From positions 289,501-353,500 of the forward strand of contig NZ_SRRY01000001.1 of NCBI RefSeq assembly GCF_004792295.1: 64,000 nucleotides of DNA, written 5' to 3'. Each line of letters opens with the position of its first letter. The first letter of the stretch is position 1. Origin of the DNA: Pseudoalteromonas sp. MEBiC 03607. GTDB lineage: Bacteria > Pseudomonadota > Gammaproteobacteria > Enterobacterales > Alteromonadaceae. Below the pieces are notes generated by a model, which ran no database searches, was not told where the DNA came from, and saw nothing but the letters and a program-made list of their open reading frames with translations. Position numbers and translations under genes: made by a program. Positions 1-8,083 of the stretch are shown piece by piece.

Positions 1-2
1 AC

Positions 3-338
3 TTCGGTGCCTTTGTTGATGTGGGTGTTCACCAAGACGGTTTAGTGCATATTTCTGCTATTACCAACAAGTTCATCTCTGATCCACGCGAAGTAGTTAA
101 AGCTGGCGATATTGTTAAAGTAAAAGTACTTGAAGTAGATGCAGCACGCAAACGTATCAGCTTTACTATGCGTTTAGACGATGATGTTGATACTAGTAAT
201 AAAGCAGCACCAGCTAGCAAACCTAAGCCAGCTGCGAAAGCGAAAAGTGCAGCACCTAAACAAAAACGTGATTTTGGTAATGCAGCAATGGGTAATGCCT
301 TTGCTGATGCATTTGCCAATGCAAAAGTGAAAAAATAA
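3..338 (+). CDS. tex: Tex transcription accessory protein, C-terminal fragment (5' end outside window)
   Basis: The reading frame is open from the first bases of the window, so this is the 3' end of a longer gene; the in-frame GTG at 21 is not a true start. The visible part is an S1 RNA-binding domain ([18 protein letters not shown], then a [20 protein letters not shown] strand pattern), followed by a low-complexity Ala/Lys/Pro linker and a basic tail ending in KVKK. An S1 domain with a basic tail at the C-terminus is the layout of Tex/YhgF, a roughly 770-residue nucleic-acid-binding protein. Other S1 proteins are possible, but the HQDGLVHIS block is typical of Tex. A hairpin terminator follows. 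Confidence 0.85.
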   Translation, partial: FGAFVDVGVHQDGLVHISAITNKFISDPREVVKAGDIVKVKVLEVDAARKRISFTMRLDDDVDTSNKAAPASKPKPAAKAKSAAPKQKRDFGNAAMGNAFADAFANAKVKK

Positions 339-363
339 TACCCTATAGGTGTAAATCGATAAT

Positions 364-398
364 AAAAAACCGCGTGAGTTTAACTTACGCGGTTTTTT
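364..398. terminator. Bidirectional rho-independent terminator between tex and the SprA-like gene
   Basis: ACCGCGT pairs with ACGCGGT, extended inward by G-U, A-T and G-C pairs around a TTTAA loop. A-rich sequence flanks the left arm and T-rich sequence the right arm, so it can terminate both tex (+) and the convergent gene ending at 411 (-). Confidence 0.85.
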
Positions 399-410
399 AA
401 TTTAAGAAGC

Positions 411-1268
411 TTAAATAAAAGCAGAGAACTGATTTTGATTAGTGGGCGAGGTAGCTGCTTGATAAAAATTAGCAATACGTGCGGCACGCTCATCTACTTC
501 AACATCACGCTTTGCTGTTTTTGTTTCACTGCTTTGAGTTGCGCTATCTTCGGCATACTCACTGTTTATTTTGAAGGTCGATTTGCCTGAGTCAGCATCG
601 CCATCAGCTGATTGGCTGGCAAGCTCAGCCTGCGCTGCCATAAGCTTTTGTGTGGCATCTGCAGCAATTGAGCGATCAGCACTTGAAGGCTCTTGTGGCG
701 CAAGTGCCGCTGCACGCACCGTCTGCATTTTTTCGATTGTGGCTTGTGGGTCACCTTTTATTTCAGCAACATCAATTTGCACCTCGCCGCCAACAGCATA
801 GTTTGTACCATCGGGGCCACGTTGATACTCATAGCTAGGAGAGCCCGCATACTGCCCCCCTACTGTGGCATGCGCTTGCTCATGAATACGCACTTCGGTA
901 TCACGCGCTTTTAATTCTTTTATTTGTTCAGCGTCTTGTTGCTCTTGCTCAGCAACCTTTTGCTCTTTTTTCTGTTCTTGTTTAGCGTCTTGTTCTGATT
1001 GCTCTGGATCGCCTTGTTCACTGCCTTGTTGACGCTCCTCAATCACTTTATCTTCTGATAAACGACCTTTGGCATCATAAGTACCAGCCTCAGAACCCGG
1101 TTGCTTGGTTTTATCACCATCACTAAGCGTTTTATTTTCGGCATTACTTGGTTTAGTAGCAGCAGGTGGAGGGATTACTTCACGTAACTGATTATCACGG
1201 CGAGCACTTTCGGTGTGCACATTCGCCGTGTTGATATTAATCGAGGGAAACGGAGTAACGATATTCAT
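411..1268 (-). CDS. SprA-family putative metalloprotease (CJM1_0395-like)
   Basis: This 285-aa protein has a long charged N-terminal half, rich in Gln, Glu and Lys (residues about 20-125, likely disordered or coiled). A compact conserved block follows, with EVRIHEQAHATVGG at about 126-140 and YQRGPDGTNYAVGGEVQID after it. The HEQAH motif resembles an HExxH-type zinc site with a shifted acid residue and marks the SprA-related family, whose members are annotated as putative metalloproteases without a firm biochemical role. There is no signal peptide. It lies 5 bp downstream of a small rod-like protein gene and is probably co-transcribed with it. Family assignment is good; enzyme activity is inferred only. 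Confidence 0.7.
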   Translation of the reverse strand: MNIVTPFPSININTANVHTESARRDNQLREVIPPPAATKPSNAENKTLSDGDKTKQPGSEAGTYDAKGRLSEDKVIEERQQGSEQGDPEQSEQDAKQEQKKEQKVAEQEQQDAEQIKELKARDTEVRIHEQAHATVGGQYAGSPSYEYQRGPDGTNYAVGGEVQIDVAEIKGDPQATIEKMQTVRAAALAPQEPSSADRSIAADATQKLMAAQAELASQSADGDADSGKSTFKINSEYAEDSATQSSETKTAKRDVEVDERAARIANFYQAATSPTNQNQFSAFI

Positions 1269-1273
1269 AAGTG

Positions 1274-1582
1274 CTAAACTTTGATATCAATTAACGTACC
1301 CAGCACTTCATCAGCAGTTTGAATGGTGTTGATGTTTGCTTTTGCATTAAATTCTTCAACTTTCAAATTAACAAGCGACTCATCGATTGGGGCAGGTTGT
1401 GAAACTGGCGGAGTTACAGCTTCATTTGGAGTTGCCGCTTGTAATTGACGTTGTTGAGCTAGTTGGGCATCATCTTGCTGATCAATTGAGGCACGGCTAA
1501 TCTCAGCGCTCGCCTTTTCGATACCTTGGCTTGCACGGTTATAACCTTCTACCGCATTATTAAAAACAGAACTGATTGGCAT
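1274..1582 (-). CDS. Small protein with flagellar rod/hook-like N- and C-terminal segments
   Basis: The ATG at 1582 is chosen because GGAGGG sits about 6 bases upstream; a TTG 12 bases further out is less likely. The 102-aa product starts with an amphipathic helix (SVFNNAVEGYNRASQGIEKA), has a Gln/Pro-rich middle and ends in INTIQTADEVLGTLIDIKV. The two ends resemble the N-terminal helix and the C-terminal helix (the common TADEMLGTL-like motif) of flagellar rod and hook proteins. The central D1 domain of those proteins is missing, so it is not a functional rod protein. No other flagellar gene is nearby. It may be secreted or may cap an axial structure, but the function is unknown. Confidence 0.6.
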   Translation of the reverse strand: MPISSVFNNAVEGYNRASQGIEKASAEISRASIDQQDDAQLAQQRQLQAATPNEAVTPPVSQPAPIDESLVNLKVEEFNAKANINTIQTADEVLGTLIDIKV

Positions 1583-1683
1583 AACACCCTCCAACAGTGA
1601 GATTCACTTGTTAAGTATCGCTCATAAAACGAGCAAAATAAAGCTAAATCCCGCTATTTTTGTGGCCTACGGCCGAGTTTAAA

Positions 1684-2421
1684 TTAACACATTGATTTCA
1701 GTGCTGTTATAAATGCTTTTTTATGGGAGATAAACGGGGCATGCGATGCTTTATCTAATACTTCATACTCAAACTCAGGCTGTAAAGCATGCATTTTTTC
1801 AATTGCTCGATAAGGAACCAGTGAATCTAAGCGACCAAAAATGCCACATACTGGCACACTTAGCTCAGCAAACAGTGAGCGTAAATCGTCATGCTGCAAA
1901 ATTTCTAAACCTGCGCTTAAAGCCTGCTCTTGTGGTGCTGGATACTGATTTAATAAAGTTTTTAGTTGTTTAATATCGTCACGGGCCGATTCACTGCCCA
2001 TCGCCTGGATTGCTAAAAATCGCTCAATGGTTTTTTCGCGGTGACTAACAAGTTGCTCTTTGAAGGTATTTAATACATTCGGTTTAATACCTGGCCAGTC
2101 ATTCTGCTCGGCAAAGAAAGGCGTTGATGCAACAAGCACAACTTTAGCCACCTTTTCTGGCCAATGAGCTGCAATGTACAAAGCAAATAATCCACCTAAT
2201 GACCATCCAACGAGTAATGACCCTTCATTCAATTGCTCACTAAGTTGCTCAGCAGCGGCATGCAAGGTGTAAGGGGCTGGGCAGTTTTGTGCATTACCAA
2301 ATCCCGGTAAATCCAAGCAACGAACCTCACCATCATGGAAAAATTCCAGTTCAGGCATTATTACTTGCCACACGCCTTGGTTCATTCCCCAACCATGTAG
2401 TAACACCATATCATTTTGCAT
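1684..2421 (-). CDS. bioH: Pimeloyl-[acyl-carrier protein] methyl ester esterase BioH
   Basis: BioH cleaves the methyl ester of pimeloyl-ACP to finish the pimelate moiety of biotin. The 245-aa protein is an alpha/beta hydrolase of normal BioH length. It shows the oxyanion-region HGWGMN motif at 9-14, the nucleophile elbow GWSLGG with Ser74, an acidic residue in FGRLDSLVP and the catalytic His in KASHAPFISH near the C-terminus. It has no signal peptide, as expected for a cytosolic enzyme. It is divergent from comF, with only about 60 bp between the probable starts, an arrangement common in gammaproteobacteria. Confidence 0.92.
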   Translation of the reverse strand: MQNDMVLLHGWGMNQGVWQVIMPELEFFHDGEVRCLDLPGFGNAQNCPAPYTLHAAAEQLSEQLNEGSLLVGWSLGGLFALYIAAHWPEKVAKVVLVASTPFFAEQNDWPGIKPNVLNTFKEQLVSHREKTIERFLAIQAMGSESARDDIKQLKTLLNQYPAPQEQALSAGLEILQHDDLRSLFAELSVPVCGIFGRLDSLVPYRAIEKMHALQPEFEYEVLDKASHAPFISHKKAFITALKSMC

Positions 2422-2479
2422 ATTTCATCATTCCAGACCACACTTAGCGCTCATGATAGCGTTTAAAGGAATGAATGCA

Positions 2480-3187
2480 ATGTCTCGTTTAACCCATGCT
2501 TTAAAACTAGGTTTAGACACGTTACTTCCAAACTTTTGTATTGGCTGTAACAGCCATATTAATCCTAACCATGCTTTATGCAGTTATTGTTTGCAAGATC
2601 TAAGCTTATTTGATTTAGAACGCCACCCAAACCTGTTACACAGACCTGATGTCTGTGATGCTTTTCCTGACTGTCAGTTTGACCACTTAATTGCCTGCGC
2701 TTGGTACCAAGTGCCCTTAAATCAATGGTTAAAGCAGTTAAAATTTAATGACCAACAGTATTATAAGATTGCTCTACAACAAATCATTAGCCAGCAACTT
2801 GCAGTTGCTCGCAAAGTAAATATCCACTGGCCAGACGCTTTTATTATAATGCCCTTACATAAACAGCGATTTTTAACCCGTGGCTTCAACCAAGTCAGTC
2901 AAACATGGTTGCCTGTACTACAAACACAAAATGAGCCTATTATTTCGCCTCTTCAAAAGCTAAAAGCTACAAAAGCACAATCAAAGCTCAGTAAAACGAA
3001 CAGAATTAAAAACTTAAAGGGTGCGTTTATTTGCCAGCAGGATTTGTCTGCAAAAACCGTGGCAATCATTGATGATGTGATGACCTCTGGCGCAACTTTA
3101 AATGCAGCGACTGAGGTCATTAAAGAAGCCGGAGCTAAACAGGTGTGGGCTATGCTTACCTGCTTAACTCCGTTAGGTGCACATTAA
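2480..3187 (+). CDS. comF: ComF/GntX family phosphoribosyltransferase-like protein
   Basis: The frame opens at 2453, but the third ATG at 2480 is best placed behind AAAGGA. The product begins with a zinc-ribbon-like region (CIGC and CSYC pairs near the N-terminus) and ends in a type I phosphoribosyltransferase domain with the PRPP-binding loop VAIIDDVMTSGATLNAA. Conserved R/N residues in RFLTRGFNQ are also typical. ComF proteins are linked to DNA uptake in competent bacteria; the E. coli homologue GntX is used in catabolism of DNA. The gene pairs divergently with bioH and ends 6 bp before the convergent M14 peptidase gene. Confidence 0.88.
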   Translation: MSRLTHALKLGLDTLLPNFCIGCNSHINPNHALCSYCLQDLSLFDLERHPNLLHRPDVCDAFPDCQFDHLIACAWYQVPLNQWLKQLKFNDQQYYKIALQQIISQQLAVARKVNIHWPDAFIIMPLHKQRFLTRGFNQVSQTWLPVLQTQNEPIISPLQKLKATKAQSKLSKTNRIKNLKGAFICQQDLSAKTVAIIDDVMTSGATLNAATEVIKEAGAKQVWAMLTCLTPLGAH

Positions 3188-3193
3188 AGGTGA

Positions 3194-5752
3194 TTAGTCA
3201 GCTGAGGCATAGAATGCGTTACCAAAAAATAATGCATTGCTCAGTAAGCGACTAGTGCCGTACCAGTAACCACGAAACACTGGGTTATCAGTCATACCAA
3301 TGACACTACCCTTACCGTATGAGTGTGCAATCAGTCCTGCTGCACCCGCTACTTGCTCCACGTTTACGTCATCAGTAAAGCCAGCTAAAAGCGGCTTGTC
3401 TGTGTAAGTAAGTACGTTAACAAAAGGTGCGTCTGATTTCTCAAGTAACCAAGTGCTATTCTTAAACACTGGCAATGTATTGCGATTTAGCGAATACGTC
3501 AGAGGGTGAGATAAGTCCACTGAAGTATTAAAAATTGCACCCGCAATACGCTGACGACCAGCGAGGTCATCTTTATCAGCATAGGTAAGCCCTGTTGTAT
3601 CAAAGGCGCTGGCTACATCACGACGAGATAAGTAATTAGCTTTTAATAATTGTTGATCGGCTAGGAACTTAGCTCCGCCTTTGTGTCCCCAAATAACTCC
3701 GCCTTTACGAACCCACGACTTAATTGCCACTTTCGTTGCATCATCAAGACGATTGTAATTACCGTGCGCTAGAATGATATGGCTGTAGTTTTCGAGATCA
3801 ATATCATCAAGACGTTGCATTTCAACAATGCTTGGCGCTGTGCCAACGAAACGGTCTAGGTAATACCATACCTCGCCAAGCTCATACTGGCTGCTCCCTT
3901 CACCACCGACTAATAGCACTTTCGGCGCTTTCACTACCGCCATTGAACGAGAGCCCAAGTCAGCACCTTTTACCGTTAAGCCAGAACTAATTGGTGTAAT
4001 TTCAATGCCAAACTCGTTTTGTGCTTGGTTTAAATAGCTAACCCAGTTGCTATCTGTTTGCAGACCTGCAGGCACAAGGATACTTCCAGGCTCAAAAGCA
4101 ATCTCACCCATAGGCGTTTTTGCTGTGAGTGGGCTTAATGCCACACGCGCTTTTACACCTTGTTCGAGTAAGCTATTAAGCATTTTTGGCGCTAAATAAT
4201 CATCCCATTTGAATGCATAAGCATAGCTTTGTGGTAATGCTGCATAGCTTGATTTTACAGGCTGTTGCCAAGGCTCTTTAGCAACATTTAAGCCCCAATT
4301 GCTGCTTACTTTTGCAAACTCTAGATTGAAAGCATGCGCAAGAGTCCAGCCAGATACATCATAAAACGTGTTATCGACAAAACGCTGTTGCTCACTAAAA
4401 ATCGCTTTAATTAAACGAAATTGCGGCTGTGCTAATGGCACATAGTAACTTTTTTCAGAAAAGCTTTGACCATTTACTTTTAACGGCTCTTCGAGCACAT
4501 ACGCATTAATTTGATGCTGCTTCAATAAATCAAGGAAGTACTGCATGCGACTCGTATCAGCACCACCTTTAACAACATAACCTTTGAAGTCTTCATCGCC
4601 AGCAAGATCTATCGCTTTGTTGTAAAATTTGGCTTGATAATCAAGTAAGTCAGTACGGTTATCAATCGCCGCTTGGAACGTCGACAAGCTAGTTAATAAC
4701 TGATTTTTAATCGTAAACGGAAAACTTAACGGGCCGTTGATGGTTTCTTGTAAGTGACCACGTGAGCTTGCTTGTTCAAATAAAATACCTACACCGCCAT
4801 TTACGTCTGGGTAAGTTGAGCCTTTACCATAGTAAAAGTCATCAAAGCTTTCTTCAGTGAAGTAAAGCGCATTATGCTCATCAAGTGTCTTTGCATGATA
4901 ATTTGCAATTGCTTTAGTCAGCGTAACGTTTTCTTCAGGCGTGATTGGGTGTTTACGAGTTGGGATCCCTGGCTGAAAAAAATACGTGCTATTCGGGCCC
5001 ATTTCGTGGAAGTCAGTCAGAATATTTGGCTTCCACTGGTGAAACTGTGCGATACGTGCACGTGATTCAGGGTGTTGCAGCAATAACCAATCACGGTTTA
5101 AATCAAACAAGTAATGGTTAGTACGACTGCTTGGCCAGCTTTCAATATGCTCGCGAGTTTGTGGATCTGATGACAACTTCATACCACGGTTGCTGTTTGC
5201 CCAATTTGCAAAACGCGCTAAGCCATCGGGGTTTAATGATGGGTCGAGCAAAATAACCGTGTTATTCAGTAAGGTGTCAATTTCTGGCCCTTGTGCAGCG
5301 GCCAAGTAATAGGCAACCAATAGCGATGCATTGCTACCTGATGATTCATTGCCATGTACGCTGTAACCCATCCAAACAACCGCCGGCTGTTTGCTTGAGT
5401 CAGTAGCACCACCATTTAAACGCGCTAAATGAGCTTTACGAATAGATTCAACTTGGCCTAGCTTGTCTGGTGCAGTAATCGTTAACATCACCAGCGGACG
5501 TTGCTCATGAGTGCGACCAATTACTTTAAAGTTCATTCGGTCACTTTTTTCGGCCAGAATTTGCATATATTGCACAAGCTGATCATGTCGCACATGCCAC
5601 TCACCCACCTCGTAACCTAGTACCTGCTCAGGGGTAGGAATATTTGGGTCAAATTTCACATCTTGTTCAAAGTAATAAGAAAGAGGTTTTGCTAATGCGC
5701 TAACGCTCACTAGCATAGTTAATATTGTTATTATAAAACGCATAGATAGCAC
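3194..5752 (-). CDS. Secreted M14 family zinc carboxypeptidase
   Basis: An 852-aa protein with a signal peptide (FIITILTMLVSVSALA) and an N-terminal M14 carboxypeptidase domain. HGNESSG at about 133-139 supplies His and Glu zinc ligands. DLNRDW follows, then HEMGPNSTYFF with a further His. The long C-terminal part (from about residue 390) holds mixed alpha/beta domains, including a glutamine-amidotransferase-like stretch (SHIILAHGNYNRLD then KGGVIWGHKGG). This large domain set is known from periplasmic or secreted M14 peptidases of marine gammaproteobacteria. It probably digests exogenous peptides. Exact specificity cannot be read from sequence. Confidence 0.88.
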   Translation of the reverse strand: MLSMRFIITILTMLVSVSALAKPLSYYFEQDVKFDPNIPTPEQVLGYEVGEWHVRHDQLVQYMQILAEKSDRMNFKVIGRTHEQRPLVMLTITAPDKLGQVESIRKAHLARLNGGATDSSKQPAVVWMGYSVHGNESSGSNASLLVAYYLAAAQGPEIDTLLNNTVILLDPSLNPDGLARFANWANSNRGMKLSSDPQTREHIESWPSSRTNHYLFDLNRDWLLLQHPESRARIAQFHQWKPNILTDFHEMGPNSTYFFQPGIPTRKHPITPEENVTLTKAIANYHAKTLDEHNALYFTEESFDDFYYGKGSTYPDVNGGVGILFEQASSRGHLQETINGPLSFPFTIKNQLLTSLSTFQAAIDNRTDLLDYQAKFYNKAIDLAGDEDFKGYVVKGGADTSRMQYFLDLLKQHQINAYVLEEPLKVNGQSFSEKSYYVPLAQPQFRLIKAIFSEQQRFVDNTFYDVSGWTLAHAFNLEFAKVSSNWGLNVAKEPWQQPVKSSYAALPQSYAYAFKWDDYLAPKMLNSLLEQGVKARVALSPLTAKTPMGEIAFEPGSILVPAGLQTDSNWVSYLNQAQNEFGIEITPISSGLTVKGADLGSRSMAVVKAPKVLLVGGEGSSQYELGEVWYYLDRFVGTAPSIVEMQRLDDIDLENYSHIILAHGNYNRLDDATKVAIKSWVRKGGVIWGHKGGAKFLADQQLLKANYLSRRDVASAFDTTGLTYADKDDLAGRQRIAGAIFNTSVDLSHPLTYSLNRNTLPVFKNSTWLLEKSDAPFVNVLTYTDKPLLAGFTDDVNVEQVAGAAGLIAHSYGKGSVIGMTDNPVFRGYWYGTSRLLSNALFFGNAFYASAD

Positions 5753-5852
5753 CCATAATTATTTGATGTTTTAACGCTACCATTCGATAAAATAGATGCA
5801 ACTTTTTACGCTCAACACTGGCGACAACACGATGAGCGGAGTATGATAGGCA

Positions 5853-5877
5853 GTATCCGAGTAATTTAGTCAAGTAT
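5853..5877. promoter_or_regulatory. IscR type 1-like operator upstream of nfuA
   Basis: Read on the minus strand, this 25-mer has the core TTGACTAAATTACTC and agrees with the type 1 IscR consensus (ATASYYGACTRWWWYAGTCRRSTAT) at 22 of 25 positions by my hand count. A TATGAT at 5842-5847 and a TATAGT at 5875-5880 are possible -10 elements, so a bound IscR would sit over or just after the promoter and repress nfuA when Fe-S supply is adequate. Confidence 0.65.
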
Positions 5878-5887
5878 AGTCCGTTTT

Positions 5888-6463
5888 ATGATCTCTATTT
5901 CTGAATCTGCACAATCTCATTTTGCTAAACTTTTAGCAGACCAAGCTGAACAAACTAACATTCGTGTTTTTGTTGTAAATCCAGGTACTTCGCAGGCTGA
6001 GTGTGGTGTTTCTTACTGCCCTGAAGACGCCGTTGAAGCGACTGATATTCGTCTACCATTTAATGGTTTTGATGCCATTGTTGATGCTGAAAGTGCCCCT
6101 TTCTTGGAAGAAGCTGAAATCGATTTTGTAACTGACAAAATGGGTACTCAGTTAACACTTAAAGCACCAAATGCAAAAGCACGTAAACTTAGCGATGATG
6201 CGTCATTACAAGAGCGTGTACAACACATGCTTGAAACTGAAGTGAACCCACAGCTCGCTAACCACGGCGGCCAAGTTAGCCTAGTAGAAATTACTGCTGA
6301 TGGCATTGCAGTACTGCAATTTGGCGGTGGCTGTAACGGTTGTTCAATGATTGATGTCACGCTAAAAGAAGGCATCGAAAAAGAAATGATTGCCAAGTTT
6401 GATGAAATCAATGGTGTAAGAGACATCACTGATCACCAATCTGGTGAGCATTCTTACTACTAA
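5888..6463 (+). CDS. nfuA: Fe/S biogenesis protein NfuA
   Basis: NfuA carries and delivers [4Fe-4S] clusters to apo-enzymes. The 191-aa product has the degenerate A-type N-terminal domain ([31 protein letters not shown]) and a C-terminal Nfu domain from about 105 with the CNGCSM Cys pair that binds the cluster. Length and both domains match the E. coli protein from the first residue, fixing the start even though no clear Shine-Dalgarno is present. The upstream IscR-like site fits known regulation of Fe-S assembly genes. A small membrane-protein gene follows 14 bp downstream. Confidence 0.96.
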   Translation: MISISESAQSHFAKLLADQAEQTNIRVFVVNPGTSQAECGVSYCPEDAVEATDIRLPFNGFDAIVDAESAPFLEEAEIDFVTDKMGTQLTLKAPNAKARKLSDDASLQERVQHMLETEVNPQLANHGGQVSLVEITADGIAVLQFGGGCNGCSMIDVTLKEGIEKEMIAKFDEINGVRDITDHQSGEHSYY

Positions 6464-6477
6464 CCGGTCTCTAAAGC

Positions 6478-6747
6478 ATGCTTAAAAAGTGGGTATTTCG
6501 CTTAGGTAGCGACCCCAAGTTAAGCTTAAAACGCTTTCTTCGCGGCCTAGCACTCTTTGTGCTAGCCGTGATTTTTATTGCCATAGGCTACTATGGACCC
6601 GCATTTTTTCAATTAATCGGCTTAGTCGTATTAGCAATAGCTTTATTCTTTGCTGGTTGGGGTTACCTAGGCATTTTTGCCAACCGGTTTGCGCAAGTTT
6701 TAGAACGCTCATCCCCAAAAGATCATGACCCCAATTTGTGGAAATAA
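6478..6747 (+). CDS. Small two-helix membrane protein of unknown function
   Basis: An 89-aa protein with a basic N-terminus (LKKWVFRLGSDPKLSLKRF), two closely spaced hydrophobic segments at about 25-45 and 48-68, and a polar tail. It probably spans the inner membrane as a helical hairpin. It lies 14 bp after nfuA and is likely co-transcribed. The nearby ATG follows only a weak ribosome binding site, suggesting translational coupling. I do not recognise a named family; no function is assigned. Confidence 0.7.
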   Translation: MLKKWVFRLGSDPKLSLKRFLRGLALFVLAVIFIAIGYYGPAFFQLIGLVVLAIALFFAGWGYLGIFANRFAQVLERSSPKDHDPNLWK

Positions 6748-6748
6748 T

Positions 6749-8083
6749 TTACTCTAATAATTGCTGGTTGTTGACAATTTTACGGTAGCGAAACCAAAGA
6801 GTTAATCCGCGCATTAGCATGAAGCTGGTCATCGCAAACCATAAACCATGATTTTGCCAGCTACTCACTAACCAAAACAGCCCGAAAAAGCCCACTACAG
6901 CACTAAATAGCATAGTGTTACGCATGTCTTTGGCACGGGTTAACCCTACAAATACGCCATCAAATAAGAAACACCCCATCGCCGCAATAGGCAATATAAT
7001 TACCCAAGGCAAGTAATCTGTTGCCATTTCAATAACTTCTGGAACATCGGTAAGTAAGCGAATAATAGCCTCGCCAAATAGTAAAAATATAAGGCTATAA
7101 AACAGCGCAAATAACCCGCCCCAAAATAAGCTCAAGTTAACCCATAATTGAATCTGCTTAGCGCTGTGCTCACCTTTAGCCTTGCCGACCTTTGCCTCAC
7201 TCGCATAAGCAATACCATCTAGTGCAAAGCTCACCAACATTAAAAAGTTTAGCAATACGGCATTAGCCGCTAAGGTTGTTTCGCCGATCCGTGCGCCATA
7301 AAAAGTCATAAAGCTAAAACATAGCTGGAGTGCTAATGAGCGAATAAAAATATCGCGATTTAAGCTTACTAAATCAAGTAACTTAGCAACACTTAACCAG
7401 TCTTTCACAGCAAGGTTAACACCTTGTTTTTTAGCTAGTTGTGCAACTAACATAAGTGCAAAAGCAAGTGCAATATAATCAGCAATTAAAGATGCCCACG
7501 CAGCTCCTGCAACGCCCCAATCAAGAAACACTACAAAATAAATATCAAGCACGATATTGGTTATGTTGGTAATAAGTAATAAATAAAATGGCCCCCGGCC
7601 ATAATGCACTCCTAACATCCAACCAAGTAACACCAAATTACATAAGGCGGCAGGTGCACTAAAAATACGAATCGAAAAATAGCTATTTGCTTGTTCTAAA
7701 ACAGCTTCATTGGCATTTGATAAATATGCCATTAAGGATTGAATAGGTATACTCAGCGCTATTAATAGCAGCGCAACCGCTGTTGCTAGTAGCAAGCTGC
7801 GCTTTAATAGCTCAGCAAGTAAGCTGTGATCGTGTTTTCCATAGGCCTGTGCAACCAAACCTGTGGTACTCATGCGTAAAAAACCTGCTAGCCAAAATAA
7901 TAACGAGATAACTGCTGAACCGAGTGCTATACCAGCCAAATAGTGAGCGCTTCCTAGATGACCGATTACAGCAGTATCAACTAAACCTAACATTGGCACG
8001 GTAATATTTGATAAAATCATCGGACCGGCTAATAACAGTAAACTTTTATGGTGTGCCTTATGACGTTTAAGAAAATGTTTCAT
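6749..8083 (-). CDS. MATE family efflux transporter (DinF-like)
   Basis: A 444-aa protein with about 12 hydrophobic segments and the characteristic start of the DinF branch of MATE transporters: LAGPMILSNITVPMLGLVDTAVIGHLGS is recognisable in pieces from residue 18. These inner-membrane antiporters export cationic or toxic compounds using Na+ or H+ gradients. In E. coli, dinF follows lexA; here lexA is far away (26 kb), so SOS control is not implied. Its start overlaps the 5' end of the divergent deacetylase gene, and it converges with the small membrane protein gene, ending 1 bp from it. Confidence 0.9.
   Translation of the reverse strand: MKHFLKRHKAHHKSLLLLAGPMILSNITVPMLGLVDTAVIGHLGSAHYLAGIALGSAVISLLFWLAGFLRMSTTGLVAQAYGKHDHSLLAELLKRSLLLATAVALLLIALSIPIQSLMAYLSNANEAVLEQANSYFSIRIFSAPAALCNLVLLGWMLGVHYGRGPFYLLLITNITNIVLDIYFVVFLDWGVAGAAWASLIADYIALAFALMLVAQLAKKQGVNLAVKDWLSVAKLLDLVSLNRDIFIRSLALQLCFSFMTFYGARIGETTLAANAVLLNFLMLVSFALDGIAYASEAKVGKAKGEHSAKQIQLWVNLSLFWGGLFALFYSLIFLLFGEAIIRLLTDVPEVIEMATDYLPWVIILPIAAMGCFLFDGVFVGLTRAKDMRNTMLFSAVVGFFGLFWLVSSWQNHGLWFAMTSFMLMRGLTLWFRYRKIVNNQQLLE

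Noticed and set aside
29..319. 96-codon ORF antisense to the tex S1 domain
   Set aside because: It is the shadow of a well-supported coding region; its composition (Ala/Leu rich) results from the reverse strand of Lys/Ala codons.
6749..8083. SOS control of the DinF-like MATE gene
   Set aside because: There is no CTGT-N8-ACAG site upstream and lexA is 18 kb away.
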